Below are positions 35,111-43,507 of a stretch of 64,000 nt of DNA, one piece after another. Made by a program: the position numbers and the translations under genes. Position 1 is the stretch's first letter. Every line of letters begins with the position of its first letter. Source of the DNA: Pyrinomonadaceae bacterium (GTDB lineage Bacteria > Acidobacteriota > Blastocatellia > Pyrinomonadales > Pyrinomonadaceae); assembly GCA_028284415.1 (NCBI GenBank), contig JANQRU010000007.1, positions 558,001-622,000 of the forward strand. The letters are read 5' to 3'. Below the pieces are notes generated by a model that saw nothing but the letters and a program-made list of their open reading frames with translations, had not been told where the DNA came from and made no database searches.

Positions 35111-37051
35111 CTAATTTATGTAAGGACGAGATTGTAAAATGAAAATTGTACCGTTTTTATACCCCCATTCAATATCCTGGTCTTTCTTATTTCCGAAAAG
35201 ACGCTTGATTTTTGTAGCTATTGAAACTAATGCCCTTGCTTTTCGGTCGTTTAAAACTCGTTTTTCTTTTGGTAACTCGGCTGTTTTCAAACCACCCTTT
35301 TCATCAAACTTTAGAATCGTCTCTTGATTTGAACGAGTTAGCACTTGAACAGCATTTGAGGTTTTACTATATAAGATTTGCTCAGGGATTCGGTCTTTTT
35401 TCTCACATTCATCACCGCCAACGATGCACAGATTATGTCCCCAGTTTGCGGCGATATAAACTGCACCCTTGTTTTCTTTATCAAATGGATCGGTAGTAAT
35501 CATAACGCCACCATTGTCCATATCAACCCCGACCTGAATCAAAACCCCCATATAAGTTTCATTGTGGTCGATAAAATTTCGCTCCCTTGCTTCATAAGCC
35601 TCGAAATTCCAAAGTGAAGCCCAGACAGTCTTAACTCCTTCGATAATTTTTTCAGGGTCTTTTACATTTTTCACTGTGTCGTAAAGACCTGCACCGCTGA
35701 AATCTTCCAAATCTTCGGCATTTGAAGAACTTCTAATGAAAACTCCCTGTCCTCTTGTAACAGTTCTCCAAGCACGTAAAATTCTTCTTTCCAACGCCTT
35801 ATCAAACTCTGCTTTCTGAATGCTTTGGCGAAATTCTTTTAATTTTTGGCGACGATAGCGTGGATTGTGAACGAAATCTAAATCATCTTGAAATTCTAAG
35901 ATTTTTTCATCAAACCCATGCTTTTTCATAAACTCTTTGTAGTAGATGAGCGGAATACCAAAACCTTTTGGAACAACGATATTTGGAATTCTGGCACTTG
36001 CTACTTCCCCAAGATTGCCAGTTTTAGCACCATATGAAATGCTGTCTTTTGCTCTTATTTGTCGTAATGTAGAAAGCCTTTTTACATTCAAATTTGAAGG
36101 CGGTGCTTTGATATTTGCAGGCTGAGGCATACGGTCGTCAGAATTAACTCTTCTAATTTTATATTCAGTAAGATTCGTTTCAAACTTAACCCACCAAGTA
36201 TCTAATTCTTTGAAAAGTTTATCAGCGTCTTTTATGTAAGCATTGGGAACCCCCCAACCTTTTGCTAATAAATTTATATGCGAAAGTGGTGTTGTAGGTT
36301 TTGTAATGATGATTCCACGAACGGGTGGAAGACTTAAAGGAACTTCCTTTAGAACTATGATTTCGTTGTAACCAATCTCAACCGTATCGTCCAATTTATC
36401 AATAATATGCAAACGTCCGATTGATGAAGCAGTGTTCAATGCCAGATACTCTTGATTTTTTGAAATTTCATCAGAGGTTACACGCTCAATTCCTAAATTT
36501 GCTGATAATTCATCGTGGCGAATGGAGTTTGGCTTAAAGTGTACTTTTTCGTAAAAAGTTTTATTTATAGCATTGTAAGTATCTTTGATTTGTTGAGCAG
36601 GAAGCATATCACCTTCCCAAAATTCAAATGTAAATTTATCAACTGTCTTCTGCCAAGCGATTGTTCCGACAATGTAGCGACGATTCTCTTTAATATATAT
36701 GTCTTCAAAAAGATTCCCTCCGCGCAAAACCTTATAAGTCGCTCTTAAATAATCTTTATGAAAACGGTATTTTTGAGAATTCACATAGTAAATCTTATTC
36801 TTATTTTTTCGGTCTATTACAAACATTGCATGAGGCAGAGCATATGGAGTTTTTTGATGATAAACTCTTGCAATCAAGTCAAAATCTTTGCGTGATGCTA
36901 TTTTGGGCAAATCATCTCTGATCGTATCTGGTTTTTTGTTCATGACTCCCTTCGGTTCCCTTGTAGGCGAAGGTTTACGAGTCATTTGTGCAGATAAGAA
37001 ACTCGTTGTGAGTAAGATAAAAATGAGTGATAGAGCGAAATTCTTTTTCAT
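35111..37051 (-). CDS. Secreted PEP-synthase/glucan-dikinase-like protein
   Basis: A 646-residue protein with a clear signal peptide (MKKNFALSLIFILLTTSFLSAQ). Residues 25-235 are unassigned. At 240-285 a phosphohistidine swivel-like segment includes GIIITKPTTPLSHINLLAKGWGVPNAYI with a histidine near 258. From about 335 to 645 lies a pyruvate/phosphate dikinase ATP-binding domain: SYGAKTGNLGEVASARIPNIVVPKGFGIP, FIRSSSNAEDLEDFSGAGLYDT, DIEWGYKNGTIFILQSRPY. The histidine-first order matches glucan water dikinases rather than PEP synthase. ATP is not normally available outside the cytoplasm, so its activity and substrate are open. A single gene with its own terminator. Confidence 0.85.
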   Translation of the reverse strand: MKKNFALSLIFILLTTSFLSAQMTRKPSPTREPKGVMNKKPDTIRDDLPKIASRKDFDLIARVYHQKTPYALPHAMFVIDRKNKNKIYYVNSQKYRFHKDYLRATYKVLRGGNLFEDIYIKENRRYIVGTIAWQKTVDKFTFEFWEGDMLPAQQIKDTYNAINKTFYEKVHFKPNSIRHDELSANLGIERVTSDEISKNQEYLALNTASSIGRLHIIDKLDDTVEIGYNEIIVLKEVPLSLPPVRGIIITKPTTPLSHINLLAKGWGVPNAYIKDADKLFKELDTWWVKFETNLTEYKIRRVNSDDRMPQPANIKAPPSNLNVKRLSTLRQIRAKDSISYGAKTGNLGEVASARIPNIVVPKGFGIPLIYYKEFMKKHGFDEKILEFQDDLDFVHNPRYRRQKLKEFRQSIQKAEFDKALERRILRAWRTVTRGQGVFIRSSSNAEDLEDFSGAGLYDTVKNVKDPEKIIEGVKTVWASLWNFEAYEARERNFIDHNETYMGVLIQVGVDMDNGGVMITTDPFDKENKGAVYIAANWGHNLCIVGGDECEKKDRIPEQILYSKTSNAVQVLTRSNQETILKFDEKGGLKTAELPKEKRVLNDRKARALVSIATKIKRLFGNKKDQDIEWGYKNGTIFILQSRPYIN

Positions 37052-37070
37052 AGAAAAACTCCTTTTATTT

Positions 37071-37571
37071 CTATTCAGTTTTGCTAAATTTTCGATAGAA
37101 CGAAATCATCCAAATTATAACAAATGCCAAATAACCGAAGAAAACGGTTAAAAACACTTTCAAATTTAAGACGGGTTCTGGTTGCAGATTTGCCTCAAAT
37201 GTAAGTTGTATTGCGGTAATTAACAAAATCAAAGTTGCCGCACCAAACCATTGGAATGAGTGTTCAAAATAATCATAAAAAATATCTATTCTTTCAGGTG
37301 CTAACCAATAATCTTTGTTAGGTAAGTTTATTGAATTTTTGACCTTATATTTTCTGAAAAACCGAGGCATCCCGATAAATGAAATAACCATAATCAAAAA
37401 GATTATTCCTAATAAAATAAAAAACCCATTTTTCGACATTTCGCTGTCACCTTTCCCACTAAAACCAAAATGCGAAACCATCGGATCGGGCATAACAGGG
37501 TAGTAAAAGGCAAACTGAGCTACTGCCACGCCGATTAAAAATACAAAGATGTAAAATGATAAAGTTTTCAT
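37071..37571 (-). CDS. DUF1648-type membrane protein
   Basis: A 166-residue protein with four membrane helices. The start at 37571 (MKTLSFYIFVFLIG) overlaps the preceding gene's stop as TAATG, so it is translationally coupled. The N-terminal segment FYYPVMPDPMVSHFGFSGKGDSEMSK is characteristic of DUF1648, found in SdpI-like immunity proteins and relatives. Function here is unknown. It sits downstream of a GT1 glycosyltransferase. Confidence 0.8.
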   Translation of the reverse strand: MKTLSFYIFVFLIGVAVAQFAFYYPVMPDPMVSHFGFSGKGDSEMSKNGFFILLGIIFLIMVISFIGMPRFFRKYKVKNSINLPNKDYWLAPERIDIFYDYFEHSFQWFGAATLILLITAIQLTFEANLQPEPVLNLKVFLTVFFGYLAFVIIWMISFYRKFSKTE

Positions 37572-38830
37572 TATTCGTTCAGGATTTTTTCTATTGCATC
37601 GCAAGCCGTCTGCGTGCCGTTTTCAGACTCTATGATGCGTCGAGCCTCGTCTGCTTTTGCCTTGTAAGTTAAATCCCCCAATAATTTACCTAATTCTTCA
37701 GCAGCATTTTTAGCGTTGTAATTTTCACGCGAGATAGTTCTGGCTACTCCCAGACGCTCGCAACGGGCAGCATTATCTGGTTGATCGTGTGAATAAGGCA
37801 TAATCAAATGCGGAACTCCTGCCCGCAAAACCTGTGCGGTCGTCCCGACACCTGCCTGATGAACTACGCACGCCGCACGCGGAAAAATCTGGCTGTATGG
37901 AGCATAATCAAAACCAACCCGATCTTTGTCCAAACCTTTTGGCGGCTGATTAAAAATACCGTAAAGCATTACCGCCCTTTTGTTCAATATTTTTGCGGCT
38001 TCAATACTCTGTTCAAAAAAATCTCTCGAATCCATTACTGCCGCACTACCCAATGTAAAAACAATTGGAGGCTCGCCTTTATTCAGAAAACTTTCTAAAT
38101 CTTCAGGCATTTTTCCCATGTCTTTTTGACCGTCATAAAAGCAAAATCCGGTCTGCAAAGTTGGTTTGTGCCAATCAGGTTGGGGCGTTCCTAAGACTTT
38201 AGAAAACATTGCTAAATGCAGGTATTCGGAGTGTTTATCCTTAATCAAAGGATTATGGTTTTCATTTTGTCCGAGACTTCTTCGGAATTCTTTATAGGGA
38301 TTTAACCAACTACCTATAACCCTCTTCATCGCCCAAAATACTACATTATGATATGGTCTGCCGAGAAAATTTAGGCTTTTTAACCATTGTGCATTCGGAT
38401 AAACATTTGGTTCATAAGCGGAAAGCATCGAAAGAGGAGCAAGCGTGGTTGAAACCCATTTGAGATTCCTTTTTTCTACAACTGAGTGTGCGGCAAAGAC
38501 TATTTCTCCGGGAATAAGTAAATCTATCCCTTCTGTAGCAATCATAAGGTCTTCATACATATCTTCTATACTCGGAAGTAGATATTTTGTCAGAAGTACC
38601 TCAGTTCCTGTTTTTGTATCCATTACTTCACGGGCAATTTCCTTGTCTTCAGGATCAAATTCAGGACGCATAGGAAAAAAATCAAAATCAAGCATTTCAA
38701 TCTTTTCACGATAAGGTTCGAGGGTTGTAATGATTACTTCGTGACCGCGCTCACGCATTTCTATCGCCAACGCCAAAAACGGATGTAAATCGCCAAGAGA
38801 GCCATATGGTGCGAATACAATTTTTGCCAT
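37571..38830 (-). CDS. GT1-family glycosyltransferase (UGT/MGT-like)
   Basis: A 419-residue GT-B fold enzyme. It starts with VFAPYGSLGDLHPFLALAIEMRERGHEVIITT and has a C-terminal nucleotide-sugar binding motif FDYAPYSQIFPRAACVVHQAGVGTTAQVLRAGVPHLIMPYSHDQPDNAARCERLGVA. This resembles rhamnosyl- and sterol-type glycosyltransferases. No membrane segment is visible, so it acts in the cytoplasm, perhaps on a lipid or polyketide-like acceptor. It forms a unit with the DUF1648 gene (1-base overlap) and the small membrane protein upstream (6-base gap). Confidence 0.9.
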   Translation of the reverse strand: MAKIVFAPYGSLGDLHPFLALAIEMRERGHEVIITTLEPYREKIEMLDFDFFPMRPEFDPEDKEIAREVMDTKTGTEVLLTKYLLPSIEDMYEDLMIATEGIDLLIPGEIVFAAHSVVEKRNLKWVSTTLAPLSMLSAYEPNVYPNAQWLKSLNFLGRPYHNVVFWAMKRVIGSWLNPYKEFRRSLGQNENHNPLIKDKHSEYLHLAMFSKVLGTPQPDWHKPTLQTGFCFYDGQKDMGKMPEDLESFLNKGEPPIVFTLGSAAVMDSRDFFEQSIEAAKILNKRAVMLYGIFNQPPKGLDKDRVGFDYAPYSQIFPRAACVVHQAGVGTTAQVLRAGVPHLIMPYSHDQPDNAARCERLGVARTISRENYNAKNAAEELGKLLGDLTYKAKADEARRIIESENGTQTACDAIEKILNE

Positions 38831-38836
38831 AAATGA

Positions 38837-39148
38837 TTATTTTTCTACAGGAACTTTCTCTTTTTGATTATCTAATTCTAAATCTTCTATTTCAAACTCA
38901 CTCTCTTCACCCTCAAATAAATCACCTTTGTAATTTTCTCTTGCCAATTCACGTTCTAAACGCTCGGCTTCTCGGACATCCAATCTTTCTTTCACCCGAA
39001 ATCTAAAACTCAAGAAAAAACTTACACACCCTAAAACGGCAGAGACAAAAACACCATCATAATTTCCCTGCCACAAAAAAAATGCGGCGACTCCGATAAG
39101 AATCACCGCCATAATTTGAAAAAATATCTCTAAAGTTCTATTCGACAT
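38837..39148 (-). CDS. Small membrane protein with acidic tail
   Basis: A 103-residue protein with two membrane helices (about 8-26 and 30-48), then a charged coiled region (KERLDVREAERLERELARENY) and an acidic C-terminus. No family was recognised. It overlaps the DUF4349 gene by 11 bases and is 6 bases from the GT1 gene, so it belongs to the same leftward operon. Confidence 0.7.
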   Translation of the reverse strand: MSNRTLEIFFQIMAVILIGVAAFFLWQGNYDGVFVSAVLGCVSFFLSFRFRVKERLDVREAERLERELARENYKGDLFEGEESEFEIEDLELDNQKEKVPVEK

Positions 39149-40139
39149 CTAATTCTTCTTCAACAATTTTCTTTGCTATTCTTTTATTTTTATATTTTCT
39201 CCAAAAATATCTCAATAGCAAGAAGATAGGCAATACTACCAACAACAAGAAAGGAATTAGAGCTATAACGACTTGAACCAGAATCAACACAAAACTTAAA
39301 GCCGCATCAAATCCATTACTTACAGCTTCTCTCAATTCATAGAAAAACCCTGTCGAACTACCCGAAATTGCAGCTGGAGTTTGAATTGTAATTTTTATGG
39401 TTGAAAGACTTGCTTGATTTTCTAAGAAACGCTTTCTTCCCTCAATTCTTTCAATTTCACCTCTGACATTCGCAAGTTCTCTCTGAACGTTTAGAGCTTC
39501 TTGAACCGTTTTTGAACGATTCATAATTTCTATGAATTTTTGTTCGAGAGCTTTTTTAGTTTTAAGACGAGCCTCAATATCAATGAACTCTTCCGTTACA
39601 TCGCGCCCCGTAACAGATTCCATTATTACGCGACCGGCTGTTTTACGAATCTCATCTAAAGCTTCATTAAATTTTTCAGCCGGAACGCGAATTGTCATCT
39701 GAACGGTATCGCGTCCACGTGCTTTTATGTTGCTACTTCTTTGAGTTGATTGAATTACGAAGCCTTTTTTGCTTTCGGCAATCGTCGTAATCTTTTGCTG
39801 AACGTCTTCCGGGGAATCAGCTTCAAGTCGCAAATCTGCATTACGTATGATTTTCCGCTCGGTGACAGTTACAGGTTTATCCTGACTTTTATCAGCTTTG
39901 TCCAGAGAAACTTGACTTCGTGAAGATTCAGAAACTTTCTTTGAGCCGGTTTCCCCTGAACTCGTACCATCGTCAGCATCAGTCTTTGATTCTTCGACAA
40001 TATCTTGTTCAGCCATAGGAGTTGCCTGTTCGTTAGGCATTGTCTCCGTCTGGGTTGAAAAACCACCACCAGTTCCTGAGCAAGCAGTAATAATGATTAT
40101 TGAGAATAAAAATACCGCAATAAATTTTAATTTTTGCAT
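39138..40139 (-). CDS. DUF4349 lipoprotein
   Basis: A 333-residue lipoprotein. The start at 40139 (MQKLKFIAVFLFSIIIITAC) is set by GGAGG five bases upstream; an in-frame start at 40169 would put charged residues before the signal peptide. After the lipobox cysteine comes a disordered region to about 105. Then the DUF4349 domain follows: RKIIRNADLRLEADSPEDVQQKITTIAESKKGFVIQST, RIPAEKF-type segments, and the helical RTVQEALNVQRELANVRGEIERIEGR. It ends in a C-terminal transmembrane helix and basic tail. Such proteins are tied to envelope stress in some bacteria; the role here is unknown. Confidence 0.86.
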   Translation of the reverse strand: MQKLKFIAVFLFSIIIITACSGTGGGFSTQTETMPNEQATPMAEQDIVEESKTDADDGTSSGETGSKKVSESSRSQVSLDKADKSQDKPVTVTERKIIRNADLRLEADSPEDVQQKITTIAESKKGFVIQSTQRSSNIKARGRDTVQMTIRVPAEKFNEALDEIRKTAGRVIMESVTGRDVTEEFIDIEARLKTKKALEQKFIEIMNRSKTVQEALNVQRELANVRGEIERIEGRKRFLENQASLSTIKITIQTPAAISGSSTGFFYELREAVSNGFDAALSFVLILVQVVIALIPFLLLVVLPIFLLLRYFWRKYKNKRIAKKIVEEELDVE

Positions 40140-40216
40140 AACGTCCTCCGTGCCGTTTTTTTTCGGCAAGTGTAGAACGTGAGGGTAAAAGTTATTTGCA
40201 TTTAACTTTTGAAAAG

Positions 40217-40843
40217 CTAAGGGGCTTCTTTAGCAACTTCTTTTATCCCCGCCCCGCTTAATAAGGCTTTGGTCGCTCTAAAAATCCGTCGGATTGCTCT
40301 AAATACTTTAGGAGCAAACCAAATAAAGAAAATTCCAAAAACAATCAAGACAATCGCAATCAGAATAGGAGCAATAACAGATAAAATTGCACCGACAAAA
40401 GCAATTATGTCTTCAACTATTGATAAAACCCAATTTGAAACAGGTTCAGGAGAAAGATTTGCTCCGGCACGCAATGCTGCTTTTGTACCGTGAGAGGAAA
40501 GTGCTAATCCGCCGCCCAGCATCGTTGCAACCACGACGACAGCTGAATTCATTTCAGTCGTTGCTGAATAAGCCATAACGGCACCTGCGGGAACTCTTAT
40601 AAAGGTATGAATAACATCCCAGACGCTATCCACATAAGGAACTTTATCTGCAATAAATTCAACAATATAAAGTCCTCCTGCAATTCCTATGATCCACCAA
40701 TTATCAAGAACTTCCAGTCCGCCCGGCAATTTTATTGCACTAAATTTCTGCAATAATCCCAAAACTGAAACCGTCGCATATAAATTAATACCCGAAGTCC
40801 AAGCAGAACCAAGTGCCAAAGTTAAAGTTGAAAACCATTCCAT
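40217..40843 (-). CDS. DUF4126 membrane protein
   Basis: A 208-residue membrane protein with five or six hydrophobic segments. ALGSAWTSGINLYATVSVLGLLQKF, EFIADKVPYVDSVWDVIHTFIRVPAGAVMAYSA and GLALSSHGTKAALRAGANLSPEPVSNW are typical of DUF4126, a family of unknown function. The start MEWFSTLTLALG is standard. It is upstream of the DUF4349 gene on the same strand, with a 77-base gap. Confidence 0.85.
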   Translation of the reverse strand: MEWFSTLTLALGSAWTSGINLYATVSVLGLLQKFSAIKLPGGLEVLDNWWIIGIAGGLYIVEFIADKVPYVDSVWDVIHTFIRVPAGAVMAYSATTEMNSAVVVVATMLGGGLALSSHGTKAALRAGANLSPEPVSNWVLSIVEDIIAFVGAILSVIAPILIAIVLIVFGIFFIWFAPKVFRAIRRIFRATKALLSGAGIKEVAKEAP

Positions 40844-41222
40844 AAATTATAGCCTCCAATTTGGAAAAAACATCTAAAGGTTACCATAAACTCAAACAGA
40901 ACTTTTTAAAGAACCAAATCCCTATTGTTTGATGCTCAAAATCAGTTAAATCAAACACATTATTTTTTACGAAAAATAACTTGTCCGAGTTTTGTCATAA
41001 TTCTGTAAAGACTTTTAACCCCCCAAATATCTAAACTCCAATAGAAGTTAAGGAAAATATAAATCAAATCTTAACTAAAACCAAAATTTTTAACAGATTA
41101 TTTTTTGATGGATGTTTTACTTTGATTTCGCTTACTTAATTGGAAAGGAAAAATTTATGAAGATCATAAGGTTTTGGTTTTCGTTGTAATTAAAATTAAA
41201 AACATAATTTATGAGGAAAGAT
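40844..41222. other. AT-rich intergenic region between divergent genes
   Basis: No gene of normal size is seen. A ten-codon ORF (41158-41190, MKIIRFWFSL) with a good GGAAAGG ribosome binding site lies just before the secreted-protein gene. It could be a leader peptide but may be chance. Short AT-rich inverted repeats occur, for example around 40960-40975. Promoters for both flanking genes should lie here. Confidence 0.3.
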
Positions 41223-42185
41223 ATGAGCAAGAAATTTTCAATATTAACCCCCGTCCTAATTTTCATTTTACTTCTAAGCTTATCTGCTGACAGTTTTGCA
41301 CAAAAAAATAGTAATTTAGCCACAAAAGGAAGCTATACACTTACGGAAGATAATGTGCAGTTTTATGTAAATCTGGTGCAATTTGTGGTCGGACAAAAAA
41401 TCAAAAAATCCGAGCAAGGAGAAATCAGAACTCAGGCGATTAATGAATTTAACAAAAATCCCCAAGCGTTTTTTACTGAACTCAATCAATTTAATACTTT
41501 GATGAATCAGCTTTACCAATTAACCGATCCGATCAAGATAGCTCAAGGTAGAATGTATTTCGTCACACAATTTTACAAAGTTACTCAGATGACGCCCAAA
41601 CAAAATCTTCCTTCATTAATAAAAATAGTTAATCGCTATGTAAAGGTTCTGCATTACAATCCTCAAACCCAGCTCATTTTAACGAACAAAGATATTGATG
41701 CCTTTTTAAATTATTTAGATTTTTCGCGTCAACTCGGCGGAATGCCTGCGATGAACTATGTTGAGAAAAGAAACTTCAAACAATATCTTCCTGCGTATTA
41801 CGCTCAAATGCCTGCACAATATCAAGCAATGTTCCCATTGATGCCAATCGTTTGGAAAAACATTGAGGGACAATGGAAACGATTAACCTATACTCAAAAA
41901 CAACAGGTAATTGCACAATTCAGAGCACGTTTGCAACAACAGCAACAACAACAGCAAACTCAACCTCAATATCAAAACTATCCAAATAAAAACACTTATT
42001 CCCAAAACTCAAATAACCGAAATAGTTCAAAAACTCTGGCTCAAAAACGGCGAGAATTTCAGGCTCAACAGCAACTTTTCAAAACGATGACAAACATAAA
42101 TAATATGAGCCATGTTACAACTATGAACATTATTGAAAATATTGGTGGCACCGGTAATTACTGGACTTTAGGAGATAACTATTAG
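41223..42185 (+). CDS. Secreted protein with Q/N-rich C-terminal region
   Basis: A protein of about 320 residues starting MSKKFSILTPVLIFILLLSLSADSFAQ, a cleavable signal peptide. The start at 41223 is favoured by AGGAAAG just upstream; an in-frame ATG at 41211 also exists. The mature N-terminal 200 residues are helical and rich in Gln, Tyr and Phe. Residues about 235-285 are extremely rich in Gln and Asn (a run of eight glutamines, then NYPNKNTYSQNSNNRNSS). Such a composition resembles prion-like or matrix-forming tails. No known domain was recognised. A terminator follows at 42192-42225. Confidence 0.75.
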   Translation: MSKKFSILTPVLIFILLLSLSADSFAQKNSNLATKGSYTLTEDNVQFYVNLVQFVVGQKIKKSEQGEIRTQAINEFNKNPQAFFTELNQFNTLMNQLYQLTDPIKIAQGRMYFVTQFYKVTQMTPKQNLPSLIKIVNRYVKVLHYNPQTQLILTNKDIDAFLNYLDFSRQLGGMPAMNYVEKRNFKQYLPAYYAQMPAQYQAMFPLMPIVWKNIEGQWKRLTYTQKQQVIAQFRARLQQQQQQQQTQPQYQNYPNKNTYSQNSNNRNSSKTLAQKRREFQAQQQLFKTMTNINNMSHVTTMNIIENIGGTGNYWTLGDNY

Positions 42186-42191
42186 ACTTTT

Positions 42192-42225
42192 AGTCCGTAG
42201 GTTAATCTTTCTATGACCTGCGGAC
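42192..42225 (+). terminator. Terminator after the Q/N-rich protein gene
   Basis: AGTCCGTAGGT (42192-42202) pairs with ACCTGCGGACT (42215-42225) over 11 bp with one G-T pair. A T-rich stretch follows. Confidence 0.75.
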
Positions 42226-42375
42226 TTACTTTACTTTAATTTTTTCCAAATAGGATTGTGCCTTGTTAAATCAAGTATTAAAGCTTTTTTATGAGCTGAT
42301 GTATCATTTCGCCAAAGGTTCTGATTTTGCTTTCAAAAGAAAATTTACAAATACATAAAATATTTTTTTGGTCTT

Positions 42376-42681
42376 TTAGACTAGCTTAGTTTTTATCAAT
42401 TCCAATTGGGACTCTAAGTATTGCAACCTTGCTTCCATATCCTGACTTCTTTGTTCCATTCTCTTGGTGTTTCGAACATCAGCCCGCCACCTAAAAATAA
42501 GTGTAGAAAATGTTCCAATTACTGAAACCAGCAATGAAATGGTCGGTAAATCCCAATCAAAAACTGTAGGAAACAATTGGAGGGTCGGATCAAATTTTGC
42601 TGTCAGAAAATACAATAATGAAAAGATGAGTGAACCAAAAACAGTTAGCTGAAAAACATTGACAATATGATAATACTTCAT
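42376..42681 (-). CDS. Small membrane protein with C-terminal coiled coil
   Basis: A 101-residue protein with two membrane helices (about 9-27 and 45-63) and a C-terminal coiled coil (KRMEQRSQDMEARLQYLESQLELIKTKL). No family was recognised. It stands apart from its neighbours. Confidence 0.65.
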   Translation of the reverse strand: MKYYHIVNVFQLTVFGSLIFSLLYFLTAKFDPTLQLFPTVFDWDLPTISLLVSVIGTFSTLIFRWRADVRNTKRMEQRSQDMEARLQYLESQLELIKTKLV

Positions 42682-42763
42682 TAAAAACCCCCGATAATCT
42701 TGTGTAAACTTATATTTTTTATTATCGAAGAAAAACTAGAAAAATCCAAAGACGAAAGATTTA

Positions 42764-43504
42764 CTAAGGCTTAAATGTTTCAAAAACAGGCGTGTCACTT
42801 CGGGAAAGTAAATCCAAAGCAAACTTAATGACCTTGTGTTGCAATTCCGAATTGTTTGGCTCGCCAAGTGGATAGCCCAATTTGTAGGGCACAAATAATG
42901 CTCGTGGTGGTTTGATGATTGTTGTAATTTCTTCGAGAAGTGAAATTGAGGTAGTTGAAATTCCTTGTCTTTCAATTTCCGCCGCGATCAGACCGACCGT
43001 CTGCACGCAAAACGGTCAGACCGGAACGAGTAAAACCGCTTCGACACCATCTTCTTTCAAAAGCTTCGCTGCTTTCGGTGCAGTTTCAGTTATCAAACTT
43101 CTTGGGGAAATTATCGACCCCATAAAAGAAAAGTGACGATGGTTTAATAAGCCAATGTTTCCATTTTTTTGCAGTTTCTTAAATCTATCAAGCGGGAATG
43201 CAAGGTTTTTATCCGCCTCAATTCCATCGTGTTTGAACGAATCACTATCGTGGTCTTCAATTAAATCTTGAACAGGAAAATCATTCGGAATTTCCCGAAA
43301 AGATGTATCGCCCATTTTGATTAGATTGTTAAACCTTTCATCATCGGGACGCATAAACCCTGCAGAAGTTACAAGTGCAAACTTAGTTTCTGACAAAGGC
43401 TTTTCTAATTTTGCAACAGGATTATCTTCCACCGCCCAGCGATGAAAAGGATAGTTTTTTGTAAAAACTCGATGCGTAAATTTTAGATCATCAAAAGTTG
43501 CCAT
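42764..43504 (-). CDS. GrdB/PrdB-like selenoprotein with in-frame UGA (Sec163)
   Basis: A 246-residue protein of the selenoprotein B (glycine/betaine/sarcosine/proline reductase) family, read as one gene through a TGA at 43018-43016. The two ORFs on either side are in the same frame. The junction reads DGVEAVLLVPV-U-PFCVQTVGLIAAEIERQG, a UxxC redox motif at exactly the position where family members carry Sec or Cys. A SECIS-like hairpin starts in the next codons. Homology continues on both sides of the UGA, so this is not a normal stop. The gene lies 3 bases after an M1 peptidase gene in one operon. The substrate is unknown; it is too short for a complete reductase, so a stand-alone redox protein is likely. 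Confidence 0.9.
42984..43018 (-). promoter_or_regulatory. SECIS-like element at the selenocysteine UGA
   Basis: On the minus strand the UGA (43018-43016) is followed by a hairpin. The upper stem CAGAC (43003-42999) pairs with GTCTG (42993-42989), with loop GGTCG. The lower stem GCG pairs with CGC across a 2x2 mismatch. The GGUC loop begins 17 bases after the UGA, almost the distance and loop core of the E. coli fdhF SECIS. Both SelB binding and Sec insertion are plausible. Confidence 0.8.
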
Positions 43505-43507
43505 TAT

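Noticed and set aside
41158..41190. Ten-codon ORF with a good ribosome binding site as a leader peptide gene
   Set aside because: It has no regulatory amino-acid run or attenuator hairpin; too short to support alone.
42764..43006. Separate 80-residue ORF starting at a GTG downstream of the UGA
   Set aside because: It is in frame with the upstream ORF, completes the same protein family, and follows a SECIS-like hairpin, so it is the C-terminal part of a selenoprotein.
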